Positions 41,967 to 50,510 of a stretch of DNA of 64,000 bases are shown here, one piece after another; within the stretch, counting starts at the first letter, position 1; each line of letters opens with the position of its first letter. The notes beneath the pieces are model-generated. The model did no database searches. It had not been told where the DNA came from and saw only the letters and a list, made by a program, of their open reading frames with translations. A program made the position numbers and the translations under genes. The stretch lies in contig CAZNYC010000001.1 in assembly GCA_964577175.1 (NCBI GenBank), forward strand, positions 41,494-105,493, read 5' to 3'. This DNA comes from BS750m-G62 sp964577175 (GTDB taxonomy: Bacteria; Planctomycetota; Phycisphaerae; FEN-1346).

Positions 41967-43822
41967 TGGGTAAACTCCCGTACGAAGTCCTCATCGTAGT
42001 ACTGGATGAGGCGGATCACGGGTTCGAGGCGTTCCTGGGTCAACTCGGCAGCGACCTCGCCCCCGCCCGCGGGAACGCCCGCCTGCAGACCCGTCAGCAT
42101 GTACTTCCAGCGGTCGGTCCGCATGAGTTTGACTCTCCAGTGCTGGGTAAAGAGGTCCCAACTGTACCGGGCGTAGACGCGGGCCTGGCCGTACCCGATG
42201 AGTTTGTCGATCGGGTTCGGGTTACGGAACTTGGCGCCCCATTCCCTGACGCCGCCCGGCACGTAGGCGAAACCGTTGAAGGTGAAGTAGCGGTTGATGG
42301 TATCCCAGGAATGGTCGCCGCCGGTGCGGTCGAAGAGGATGGGCGCGCACGGCTGGGCGCCGCTGGGGGGGAGGTACCGGCGGTGCAGGTTCTCGTCGGT
42401 GTCCAGTTCCGCCCCGTTGAAGCGCCACACGTCCACGTGATAGTAGGTCGTCTTCTCGGCCTCGCTGTACGGCCACCGGCTCCCGTCCGGCCGGACGGGA
42501 GGATGCGGCGCGATGATGCCCAACTGCGGATAGTGGGCCGTCCGGCGTTCCCGGGTCCGGTACCACACGGCCAGGCGGGGACAGGTGCCCTCGTAATTAC
42601 GGGTGGCCCGCGTGTAGCCGGTCAGGCTGGGCCGGTCCATGCTCTCAAAGATGCGGGTGCGGACAGTCGGCCGGTGATGGTGGCGCAGGTCGATGCGGTT
42701 GAAGAACGAGGGTTCGGGGAACTCGTAGCGCGCGTCGAACGAGATGTGGTCCCACCACGCCCGGCGGACGTCGTCGGACCTGAGTTCCTTGGCCCGGTCG
42801 TACTGCATTTCCCAGTTGCGGAGGGAGACGGCGTTGTCGGCCTCGCCGAACATCATCTCGAGTTTCTTGGCCGAGACGAGATTGAAGAGGACGGAGAACC
42901 GGCTGATGTCGAGCAGGCCCATGGGGATGGTGGCGGTGAACGGCTCCCGCCAGTAGGACCAGGGTCCCATGACGGGCCCGCGGTGGCGATGGATCTCGCC
43001 GTCATACATGTAATCCGGGTAATATCCGCGGTAGTTCATGACGTGGGCGAACCCGCCGATGACCTGCTCCTCGCGGGGCGGGGGCATGCGGCCCTCGCGC
43101 ATCGGGTTCTCGAAGTCGCGGAACCGGCCGTCCCGGACCGGCAGCCGGGGCCACAGGGGCAGGACGAACCCGAACTCCGCCCCGTTCTCGTCGGCGATGT
43201 CGATGGCCTCGCGCTGGGCCGCCACCGGCGTGATGTCGCGCATGGCGTGCATGAACCCATCGAGCAGTTTCGTGCACTCCCACAGCACGCCGTTGTCGTA
43301 CTGGAGGTACTCGGGCCAGTTGACCTCCGCCACGATCTGGCCAAGGCGCTGGATGATTCTCTGCTCGTCGCGGGCGTTGCCGACCGCCAGCCAGTCGGAG
43401 ATGCGGTCGTCGATCGCCATGTCGTGGCCGGCCTTCGACCCGCCCAGGTTCGAGGCCAGGTCGTTGATGCACTCGGTAGCCGGCGGCACGACCGTCTCCA
43501 GCGTGTCCAGCAGGACGATGAGGCTCAACAGTTGCGTGTCCGCCACGTTGCACATCGAGATGACGTTCAGGCCGCGCGCGTACCACGCCGCGCCGGTGGC
43601 GGCGGCGGCGTCGGCGGCGCCCTGCATCTGGACCTTCTGGTTCAGTTTCTGGCCGCTGTTCAGGACCAGGAACACCAGGCCCGCCAGCAGGAAGAAGAAC
43701 AGGACGACGACGAAGACGACCTGGGCCCGCTCCTCGCGGTGGAACCGGCGAAGCCTCGCCAGCCCGCCGCGGCCGAGGCGGCGGGCCGGGCCGACCCGGC
43801 TCGGGCGTGTCTGCGGACGCAT
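41963..43822 (-). CDS. tadG: TadG-like pilus-assembly protein
   Basis: 619 aa. N-terminal basic stretch, then a TadE/TadG-type helix (ERAQVVFVVVLFFFLLAGLVFLVLN region near residues 30-55) with QMQGAADAAAATGAAWYARG, the usual TadG-like opening. The long C-terminal region is Trp/Tyr/His-rich and of unknown fold. ATG at 43822 follows GAGGAG by 8 bases and follows the kinase stop by 5 bases. Likely an envelope-spanning minor subunit of the Tad system. Confidence 0.72.
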   Translation of the reverse strand: MRPQTRPSRVGPARRLGRGGLARLRRFHREERAQVVFVVVLFFFLLAGLVFLVLNSGQKLNQKVQMQGAADAAAATGAAWYARGLNVISMCNVADTQLLSLIVLLDTLETVVPPATECINDLASNLGGSKAGHDMAIDDRISDWLAVGNARDEQRIIQRLGQIVAEVNWPEYLQYDNGVLWECTKLLDGFMHAMRDITPVAAQREAIDIADENGAEFGFVLPLWPRLPVRDGRFRDFENPMREGRMPPPREEQVIGGFAHVMNYRGYYPDYMYDGEIHRHRGPVMGPWSYWREPFTATIPMGLLDISRFSVLFNLVSAKKLEMMFGEADNAVSLRNWEMQYDRAKELRSDDVRRAWWDHISFDARYEFPEPSFFNRIDLRHHHRPTVRTRIFESMDRPSLTGYTRATRNYEGTCPRLAVWYRTRERRTAHYPQLGIIAPHPPVRPDGSRWPYSEAEKTTYYHVDVWRFNGAELDTDENLHRRYLPPSGAQPCAPILFDRTGGDHSWDTINRYFTFNGFAYVPGGVREWGAKFRNPNPIDKLIGYGQARVYARYSWDLFTQHWRVKLMRTDRWKYMLTGLQAGVPAGGGEVAAELTQERLEPVIRLIQYYDEDFVREFTH

Positions 43823-43827
43823 GGGGA

Positions 43828-46533
43828 TCACTCCTCGGGCTTCTCCTGCGACTGGCCGGCCATCGCCCGCCGGACGAGGTCGATGTACCCCTGGACCTCG
43901 GCCGTGTTCCTGGCCTTCTGGGCCAGGTGCAGCCGCGCCAGCGCCTGCGTATACACTTTGTCCTTCAGGTACGACTTGGCCCGCGCCAGGTGCCGACGGT
44001 AATTCGTCTCGGCGATCAGGTCACGGACTTCCTGGGTATCCATAACCTCCCGGGCCCGCTCGAACGACTCCAGGGCGTCCACGTAACTGAGTTGGCTGAG
44101 CAGCCGCTTGCCGACCTCCAGGTGCCCGGTGTACTGGCGGTGCGTCTCGATCCGCTCCAGGAGGCTGCCGGCCTCGCCCGTATCGCGGTACGACTGGGCC
44201 TCGGTCGCGAGGCGTTCGGCCTCGTCAAAATCCTTCTGCCGCAGGGCCTCCTGGGCCCGCGCCATGAGCATATGGTGCCTGGCCAGGGCGATCTGCTCCT
44301 CGAACTGGGTCTTGAGGTCGCCCTCCTTGGCGGGGTCGAGGAGTTTCAGGGCCTGCTGGTAACTGTTGATGGCCCCTTGCCATTCCCCGTCCTTCATCGC
44401 CTTCTTCGCGTTCTTGACGTGTTCGTCGAGTTGCTGCTGCCGGCCGGCGCGGTTCAGGGCCTGGAGGGCGTCCGGGTGCTCGGGGTTGTGCTCGATGACC
44501 TCGGTCCATTTCTGGACGGCCTGTTCGATGAGGCCGTTCTCCTCCAGTTTGCGGGCCACCTCGGCAATCGCCTCGGCCTTGGCGTTGTGGAACTTATTGC
44601 GGATGGCGTCGGACGGACGGAGTTTGAGGAGTTGGTCGTACAAGTCGGCAGCCTCGGACCAGTTCTTCCCGGCTGCGGCCTGTTCGGCCAGGGCATAGAT
44701 CCGGTCGTACTGTTTCTGGCTCTTGATCTGGGCGAGGAGTTCCTCGACCTCGGGGCCGGAACGGATGCGTTTGGCCTTCTCGGCCTCCACCAGGGCCTCG
44801 TTGTACTGTTTGGCCGCCAGGTACTCGCGGGCCTTCGCCACCAGGCCCTCGTACTCGCGGAGTTCCTTCTTCTCACGGTATTTGGCGATCTGGTCGCCCA
44901 GTTCGAGTTCCGGGTACTTGTTCTGGGCATTCGTCAACAGGCCGATCGCCTGCTCGTAGTTACCGGCCTCGGCGGCGGTCTCCACGTCCTTCAGGACCTG
45001 CTTGATTTCCTTGGCCTTGGTGAACCGCTGGCGGAAGCCGTCGGCCCAGCGGGGGGACGCCAGGTACTGGTCCTCGGCGGTATTGACGGCCTGGGCGGCG
45101 GTGTCCCAATCCTCGCGCTCCAGGGCGTGCTCGGCCCGCGCTTTCCAGGCCCACTTGGTGGCCTCGGAGGCCCGGCCGGGCAGGTCGTCGAACTCGAACG
45201 CAAGGCCCTTGAACGCCGCCATGGCCGCCTCGTAGTCCTGGTCGTCCCAGGCCTGCATCGCCTTGACCCAGTCGCGTTTGGCCTCCTGCTGGCGGAGGCC
45301 GGTCACGTGGGCGTTCCAGATGAGCAGGCCGATGGCGAGGGCGATCAGGGGCCCGCCGATGACGCCGCCCCAGAAAGCGGCCCGCTTCCAGGTCCACTTC
45401 TTCTCGGGCAGCGGCGCGGTCTGTTCGGCGGAGGCCTCGGGCAGACCGGCCTCGCCCCCCTCGGGCGCGGCGACGGCGGTTCCGCCCCCGGCGCCCGCAG
45501 CGGCGGGCTGCGGCCCTTGGCCGCCCCCGGCCGCCTGAGGCCGCATCGTCGGCCGGCGCGCCGGCACACCGCCCGCCGCGCCGCCGCCGGCGCTGGCGTC
45601 GGCCTCCATCTCCTGCTCCATCGACTCCGAGTCCGTCTGCGTCAGGCTCTTGCCCTGCACGTGCATCACGAAGATCCGCCGAAGCCACTTGATGATCTGG
45701 TCGGCGGACCCGAACCGTTTCGACGGGTCCTTCTCCATCATCCGCTCGACGATCTTCGAGACGAGCGGCGGGATGCCCGGCTGGAGTTCCTTCAGCGCCG
45801 GCGCCGTCTGGGCCGGGTTCGAGTGCCAGTGCATCCACCGCACCTGCTGGGCCTTCTCGTCGCGGAGGACGTCGCGGAACACCTCCTGGAACTTCTCCGG
45901 CCCGGCGAACATCTCGTACGCGATCATGCCCAGGCTGTACACGTCGGCCCGGCCGTCGACGGGGGCGCCCGTAAACATCTCCGGGGCCATATATTTGGTG
46001 GTCCCCATCGGCAGGCTCGTCTTGCCGCCCGAGTGCCCGATGAGGCCGAAGTCCGTGATCTTCAGGGCCCCGTCCTTGGCCATCATGATGTTCGAGGGTT
46101 TCAGGTCGCGGTGGACGATCTCGCTCTTGTGCATCGCCCTCAGGCCCAAGGCGGTCGACAGCAGCACGCCCAGGCCGGTCTGGAGCGGCACCGGCCCGCG
46201 GTCCATCAGCGCACGCAGCGTCGTGCCCTCCACGTACTCCATGACGAGGAAGAGTTGGCTGTCCTGCTGGATCAGTTCGTGGACGTTGACGATGTTGGCC
46301 TGGGAGGAAGAGAGTTTGGCCAGCGTCTGGGCCTCGGTGCGGAACCGTTCCAGGAACCGCTCGTCCTGGGCCAGGTGCGGCGCAATCTGCTTGATGGCCA
46401 CCGACCGGTCCAGCGACGGGTCGTAGGCCTTGTAGATGACGGCCATGCCGCCGGTCGCAATCTGCTCCGCGACCTCGTACTTGCCGAGTTTCGTGCCGGG
46501 TTTCAGCGAACCCGAGAAAGGCTGATCAGCCAT
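43828..46533 (-). CDS. Transmembrane Ser/Thr protein kinase with C-terminal TPR-like repeats, in the tad operon
   Basis: 901 aa. Hanks-type kinase at residues about 18-290: G-loop IATGGMAVIYKAY, Lys48 in VAIKQI, Asp143 in HRDLKPSN, DFG at 161-163, APE at 183-185; all catalytic residues present. A Gly/Ala/Pro-rich linker leads to a membrane helix at about 386-408, and residues 412-900 are helical TPR/coiled-coil-like repeats outside the membrane. Placed between TadG-like and TadE-like genes; an FHA domain is fused to the TadA encoded in the same operon, so the kinase may control pilus assembly. Targets are inferred, not shown. Confidence 0.9.
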   Translation of the reverse strand: MADQPFSGSLKPGTKLGKYEVAEQIATGGMAVIYKAYDPSLDRSVAIKQIAPHLAQDERFLERFRTEAQTLAKLSSSQANIVNVHELIQQDSQLFLVMEYVEGTTLRALMDRGPVPLQTGLGVLLSTALGLRAMHKSEIVHRDLKPSNIMMAKDGALKITDFGLIGHSGGKTSLPMGTTKYMAPEMFTGAPVDGRADVYSLGMIAYEMFAGPEKFQEVFRDVLRDEKAQQVRWMHWHSNPAQTAPALKELQPGIPPLVSKIVERMMEKDPSKRFGSADQIIKWLRRIFVMHVQGKSLTQTDSESMEQEMEADASAGGGAAGGVPARRPTMRPQAAGGGQGPQPAAAGAGGGTAVAAPEGGEAGLPEASAEQTAPLPEKKWTWKRAAFWGGVIGGPLIALAIGLLIWNAHVTGLRQQEAKRDWVKAMQAWDDQDYEAAMAAFKGLAFEFDDLPGRASEATKWAWKARAEHALEREDWDTAAQAVNTAEDQYLASPRWADGFRQRFTKAKEIKQVLKDVETAAEAGNYEQAIGLLTNAQNKYPELELGDQIAKYREKKELREYEGLVAKAREYLAAKQYNEALVEAEKAKRIRSGPEVEELLAQIKSQKQYDRIYALAEQAAAGKNWSEAADLYDQLLKLRPSDAIRNKFHNAKAEAIAEVARKLEENGLIEQAVQKWTEVIEHNPEHPDALQALNRAGRQQQLDEHVKNAKKAMKDGEWQGAINSYQQALKLLDPAKEGDLKTQFEEQIALARHHMLMARAQEALRQKDFDEAERLATEAQSYRDTGEAGSLLERIETHRQYTGHLEVGKRLLSQLSYVDALESFERAREVMDTQEVRDLIAETNYRRHLARAKSYLKDKVYTQALARLHLAQKARNTAEVQGYIDLVRRAMAGQSQEKPEE

Positions 46534-46566
46534 AATGATCGGTTGCTCCCGATTCGGTTCGGCCTC

Positions 46567-47700
46567 CTAAGGGACCCCCCCGCCCTGCCACATCGGCTGC
46601 CGGGTGGGCCCTCTCGGGGGAAGGAGTTCGCGCCCGCCCTCGTTCGAGAGACGCTGCACGATCTCGATCTCGGCCGCATACTGCGCGTCGTCCATGCCGG
46701 CCACCTGGATCTTACGGCCGAGGAAGCGGCAGGCGTACGGAATCTGGAGGAGGAACTGGTGCGTGAGTTTCACGTCCAGGTATTCCCAGTGCCAGTAATC
46801 CCAGATTTGCAGGCCCCCGGACCAATTCGCATGATAGTAGGGGCAATACGGTTCGTACGCCTCGTCCGTCCACCAGTTATCCAGCAGGTACCACCCCTCG
46901 ACGCGCTGGCGGTGTCGGTACGGGCAATCCGGGTCCGGGTTGCCGTCCTGCCAGTGGTCGGGCGGGGCGAGTTCGATGTGCGTGATCAGCCGCGTCTCGC
47001 CCCCGTCCCGGTAAAACCCGTCGGCGTAGGCGTACTGTTCGGAGACGCGGCGGAGCCAGCCGGGGGATTGGTCGCCCTCGGCCATGGCCAGGACGCTGCG
47101 GGCCTGGGCCTGGACGAGGTCCTCCGCCCCCTGGATAAAATCGTCGCCGGCGCCGTAGGGCGGCGCCTCGAGCCGGGCGCTGACGGGCACGAGGGCCAGC
47201 ACGGCCGCCCGGCGGATGATCTCCCGTTTCTCCGAGATGCCCTGCTCCTCGCTGTAAACCAGGTTCCGGTCCTCGTCGTTGATCTCCATCGGGACGACCA
47301 CGGTGGCCATCCGCGCCGCCGCAAACGCCGCGTAATGCACCACCAGGTTCCCGTTGAAGAGGATCGCCGCCTGCGTAATCGTGAGGAAGATCATCAGGGC
47401 CAGCGGGAACACGAAGGCCATTTCGATGGCGGCGGCCCCGCCCTGGTCGCCGTGCAACGCACGGGCCCGCGGCCGGGAGCCCTCGCGGGTCCGCATCAGG
47501 ACGGCCGCCAGAACGCCCAGCACCACCATGCCGCCGGCGATCAGCACCAGGCATCGCAGGGCCAGCGGGCTCACCGCGGCCGCCCGCGCCCACTGGGGAG
47601 CCTGCCGGACGGCCCCCACGGTCAGCCAGGCCAGCCCCGCCGTCGCGAGCAGACTCGCGGCGCCAAGGATCCAGAGTCGGCGTTTGTCGCGTGCGCTCAT
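46567..47700 (-). CDS. TadE-like minor pilin with extra N-terminal membrane helices
   Basis: 377 aa. Two membrane segments at about 10-30 and 48-66 precede a TadE-type helix (DQGGAAAIEMAFVFPLALMIFLTITQ region, with the conserved Glu) at about 85-115. The C-terminal 250 residues are Trp/Tyr-rich and unlike known domains. Located between tadV and the kinase. Extra helices before the pilin helix are unusual for TadE. Confidence 0.72.
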   Translation of the reverse strand: MSARDKRRLWILGAASLLATAGLAWLTVGAVRQAPQWARAAAVSPLALRCLVLIAGGMVVLGVLAAVLMRTREGSRPRARALHGDQGGAAAIEMAFVFPLALMIFLTITQAAILFNGNLVVHYAAFAAARMATVVVPMEINDEDRNLVYSEEQGISEKREIIRRAAVLALVPVSARLEAPPYGAGDDFIQGAEDLVQAQARSVLAMAEGDQSPGWLRRVSEQYAYADGFYRDGGETRLITHIELAPPDHWQDGNPDPDCPYRHRQRVEGWYLLDNWWTDEAYEPYCPYYHANWSGGLQIWDYWHWEYLDVKLTHQFLLQIPYACRFLGRKIQVAGMDDAQYAAEIEIVQRLSNEGGRELLPPRGPTRQPMWQGGGVP

Positions 47701-47728
47701 AGGCTACTCGTTTGCTTGAGCGAGATTT

Positions 47729-47795
47729 GCGCGGCGGGTCTCCGCACCCGCCGCGTCCCGCGTCAGAGCGCGGTGGGTACGGAGACCCACCGCGC
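47729..47795. repeat. Two-hairpin REP-like unit
   Basis: GCGCGGCGGGT...ACCCGCCGCG then GCGCGGTGGGTAC...ACCCACCGCGC, in the gap between tadV and the TadE-like gene. Same arms as in the TIR elements but without the terminal repeats. Confidence 0.65.
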
Positions 47796-47824
47796 TGTGC
47801 TGGATTTCACTTTCACCAGAGCCA

Positions 47825-48415
47825 CTACACGAGGCCGCTCACGGCGCCCCAGAGCGACGCGCCGGCGGCTTCCTCCGCCAGGAACCACAAGGTTCCCAGG
47901 CAGACGGCGAAACCAAACGGCACGTGCAGCGTATCGCCGCCGACGGCCTCGTCCATGGTGGCCTTCGGCAGGGGGAGAATGCGGACGGCCAGCAGCAGTT
48001 TCCGCAGGACGGTCCACGTCTCGCCCCGCCAGATCATCAGGACCAGGCCGACCGCCGCCGCCGTCATGAACGAATACAGCACCGCGTGGAGGGCGGCGTA
48101 GTCGGCCAGGCCGTTCCAGCCGACCAGGGCGCCGACGGCGCCCATGAGTTTCACGTCGCCGCCGCCCATCCCACCGAACAGATACGCCACCAGCAGCACG
48201 CCGAAGCCGAACCCGAAACCGATCAGGCCGTCGGTCAGGCCGTCCCAGGCGTCGCCGGCGGCGGCGCCCCGCGCGGCCGCCAGGCCCAGGCCCACCGCGA
48301 TGGCCGGGTACGTCAGCCAGTTGAAGACCTTCCCGCGCGCCAGGTCGCACACGGCCGCCGCCACCAGCACCGCCACCAGGACGCCGACGGAAATCCACTG
48401 CCAGAGCACGGGCAC
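47825..48415 (-). CDS. tadV: Prepilin peptidase TadV/CpaA (A24 family)
   Basis: 196-aa aspartic membrane peptidase with about six helices. First catalytic Asp in VCDLARGKVFNWLTYP near residue 24 and the second in GGGDVKLMGAVGA (GxGD) near 86. It processes Flp-type prepilins encoded just upstream. Short form lacking the methyltransferase domain, typical for Tad systems. Confidence 0.9.
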   Translation of the reverse strand: MPVLWQWISVGVLVAVLVAAAVCDLARGKVFNWLTYPAIAVGLGLAAARGAAAGDAWDGLTDGLIGFGFGFGVLLVAYLFGGMGGGDVKLMGAVGALVGWNGLADYAALHAVLYSFMTAAAVGLVLMIWRGETWTVLRKLLLAVRILPLPKATMDEAVGGDTLHVPFGFAVCLGTLWFLAEEAAGASLWGAVSGLV

Positions 48416-48556
48416 TCCTTACCTCGGGCGTGCGCTGTCGGCGCACCTCTACGCCCGGCCATGAGCGGAGCCAGTGCTCGGGACGCCCCGGCGGACCAGC
48501 CGCCCGTGGCACCGCCGGCCCCGCGCCGCAGGCCGGCCCGAACGGGCCGCGCGGCG

Positions 48557-48796
48557 TCAGTTGCCGAACGTCGTGGCGTCGGACGGGCCGCCGAAGAAGT
48601 CGCCGTGCTCGGCCTGCTCTTCGCCCACCGCTTCGTTCCACGTGTCTGTGACCCAGGCCTTGATCTCATCGCGGAAGAAGATGAGGAGGCCCAGGAGCGG
48701 CAGGACGATGGCGAGGATGATGAGCAACTTCTCGAGGCCTTCGGCCCCGCGCTCATCGGCGTGCAGCGCTTTCAGGCTTGTCCATACGTGCTTCAT
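48557..48796 (-). CDS. Small Flp-like pilin / pseudopilin
   Basis: 79 aa: short basic leader, then ERGAEGLEKLLIILAIVLPL, a hydrophobic helix with a Glu at the +5-type position, and a short acidic tail. Resembles Flp pilins with Leu-Glu after the cleavage site. Adjacent to a clearer flp gene and tadV. May be the second pilin of the locus. Confidence 0.65.
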   Translation of the reverse strand: MKHVWTSLKALHADERGAEGLEKLLIILAIVLPLLGLLIFFRDEIKAWVTDTWNEAVGEEQAEHGDFFGGPSDATTFGN

Positions 48797-48836
48797 CGCT
48801 CACTGCTCCTATTATATGGGGTGCATTCGTGCCGTT

Positions 48837-49043
48837 TCAGATGAACGGCCATGAGACGAAAAACGCGATCATGCCGAAGTAGTCCGACAGCACGTCGAAC
48901 AACTTCGTGAACAGGGCCAGGATCGGCACCGCCACGGCCGCAAACACCAGCCCGTATTCGAGCATGCCGGCGCCGCGCTGGTCGCGGTGGAGGCGGGCCG
49001 CGGCCCGGCCGATCCGTCGGATTGGTGCATTGAACCCGGTCAC
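48837..49043 (-). CDS. flp: Flp-type pilin
   Basis: 68 aa. Leader ending RDQRGAG, then MLEYGLVFAAVAVPILALFTK-type hydrophobic helix with the Flp hallmark Glu-Tyr pair (LEYGL). Cleavage by TadV would be after the Gly. Major pilin candidate; lies between the second TadA gene and the small pseudopilin. Confidence 0.82.
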   Translation of the reverse strand: MTGFNAPIRRIGRAAARLHRDQRGAGMLEYGLVFAAVAVPILALFTKLFDVLSDYFGMIAFFVSWPFI

Positions 49044-49058
49044 GGTCGGTTCCTCCCC

Positions 49059-50258
49059 CTAATTATCGGCCACCAGGGGCTTGAGGCTCTCCATCTTCGC
49101 CACCTGGGTCTGGACGGCCACGTCGTCGGAGAAGACGATGCGGTTGCCGGTCCAGACGAGGCTGGCCTTCGTCAGTTCGCTTTCCCCCTCCGGCAACTTG
49201 AGTTTGAAGAGGTCCTGCACCTGGTAATTGCCGTGTTCGGTGAGCGGCAGGGCCTGCGCGATCTCGACGACGCGGCGGGACCCGTCCGCGAACCGCATCA
49301 TCTGGACGATCACGTGGATGGCAGAGGCCACCTGCGCCCGGAGGGCCGACAGCGGCATCGCCACGCTGCTCATCATCGCCATCGTTTCCAGGCGGTTCAG
49401 GGCGTCGGCCGGCGAATCGGCGTGCAGGGTGGTGATCGACCCCGCGTGGCCGCTCGTCATCGCCTGGATCATGTCGAGGGCCTCGCCGCTGCGGCACTCG
49501 CCCACGATGATGCGGTCCGGCCGCATGCGCAGGGCATTCTTGAAGAGGTCGCGAATCGTCACCTCGCCCCGGCCGTAGCGGTCCGGCGCCCGCGATTCCA
49601 GGCCGATGACGTGCGGCTGCTGAAGTTGGAGTTCGCTGGACTCCTCGATGACCACGATCCGCCGGTCGTGGTGGATGTACTCCGAAAGGACGTTCAGCAG
49701 GCTCGTCTTGCCGCTGGAGGTCCCCCCGCTGATGAGCAGGTTCTTTTCGGTCACGGTGCACAGCCAGAGGAAATCGCGGGCCAGTTCCGTCAGGCACCCG
49801 GTCTCGACCAGGAAGTCCATGTCGAACGCCTCGCGGCTGAACTTCCGGATCGTGACGACCGTGCCCTTTCGGCTGCAGGGCGGCATGGCCACGTGCACGC
49901 GGGAACCGTCCGGCAGCCGGGCGTCGGTCATGGGCCGTTCCGGGTCCACCCGCTTGCCGACGTACTGGAGGAGGTTCCGGACGGCCGCCATCAGGGCGTC
50001 CTCGTTGGCGAACGAGGCCTCGGTCCGCTCCAGTTGGCCGGCCCGTTCGATGAAGACCTCGTCCCAGCCGTTGATCATGACTTCCGTAACACCCGGGTCC
50101 CGCAGGAACTTGCCCACGGGCTCGAGGAAGTGGTAAATCGTCTTCTCGAAGATGTCCTCGAGGCGCAGCGTTTCCGGGGCCGCGACGGCCGTTTCGTCCG
50201 TCTTGACCGGGACGCTCGATTCGGCCTCGACAGGGCTGTTTCCGTCGGGAGCAATCAT
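49059..50258 (-). CDS. tadA: Second Tad/CpaF secretion ATPase
   Basis: 399-aa ATPase without an FHA domain. Walker A GGTSSGKTSLLN, ESSELQLQQPHVIGLE, GECRSGEALDMIQAM and Asp/His-box region HADSPADALNRLE, the TadA/CpaF order. It opens the operon, 15 bases before flp. Two paralogous ATPases in one Tad locus are uncommon; one could drive assembly and the other retraction or a separate substrate. Divergence from the FHA-TadA shows they are not a recent duplication. Confidence 0.92.
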   Translation of the reverse strand: MIAPDGNSPVEAESSVPVKTDETAVAAPETLRLEDIFEKTIYHFLEPVGKFLRDPGVTEVMINGWDEVFIERAGQLERTEASFANEDALMAAVRNLLQYVGKRVDPERPMTDARLPDGSRVHVAMPPCSRKGTVVTIRKFSREAFDMDFLVETGCLTELARDFLWLCTVTEKNLLISGGTSSGKTSLLNVLSEYIHHDRRIVVIEESSELQLQQPHVIGLESRAPDRYGRGEVTIRDLFKNALRMRPDRIIVGECRSGEALDMIQAMTSGHAGSITTLHADSPADALNRLETMAMMSSVAMPLSALRAQVASAIHVIVQMMRFADGSRRVVEIAQALPLTEHGNYQVQDLFKLKLPEGESELTKASLVWTGNRIVFSDDVAVQTQVAKMESLKPLVADN

Positions 50259-50290
50259 GGCGCAATCGTCTCGCTTAATCCTTCCAGAGT

Positions 50291-50296
50291 ATTATA
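50291..50296 (-). promoter_or_regulatory. Candidate -10 element of the tad operon
   Basis: Perfect TATAAT on the minus strand about 33 bases before the first tad gene; no clear -35 at the usual distance. The 250-base gap upstream also holds repeats at 50351-50487. Confidence 0.4.
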
Positions 50297-50350
50297 CGAG
50301 GCAAACCACGCAATCGCTACCGGTGAAAACCGGGATTCTTCGGCCCCCAG

Positions 50351-50487
50351 GTGCCACGGATTGCATGTCAATCCGTGCGTTTCGCCCGCCGGGTGGCATG
50401 CTTTCACCCTTTTGCGTAAGCATGCGCTGCGGTGGCGCGGTGGGCAGTCTTGCCCACCGCGCGGTGCCCAAGACTGGGCACCGCGCG
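50351..50487. repeat. Composite repeat: GTGCCACGG module plus REP-like hairpins
   Basis: GTGCCACGGATTGCATGTCA (50351 on) is followed by GCATGC...GCATGC, then GCGCGGTGGGC...GCCCACCGCGC (50435-50463) and CGGTGCCCA...TGGGCACCG. The same pairing of the two families recurs at 58964-59073. Confidence 0.6.
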
Positions 50488-50510
50488 ACACACCCGCCAC
50501 CCCCGGCCCC

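Noticed and set aside
43807..48069. 1420-aa open frame antisense to the tad operon
   Set aside because: Covers kinase and pilin genes with clear catalytic residues on the other strand.
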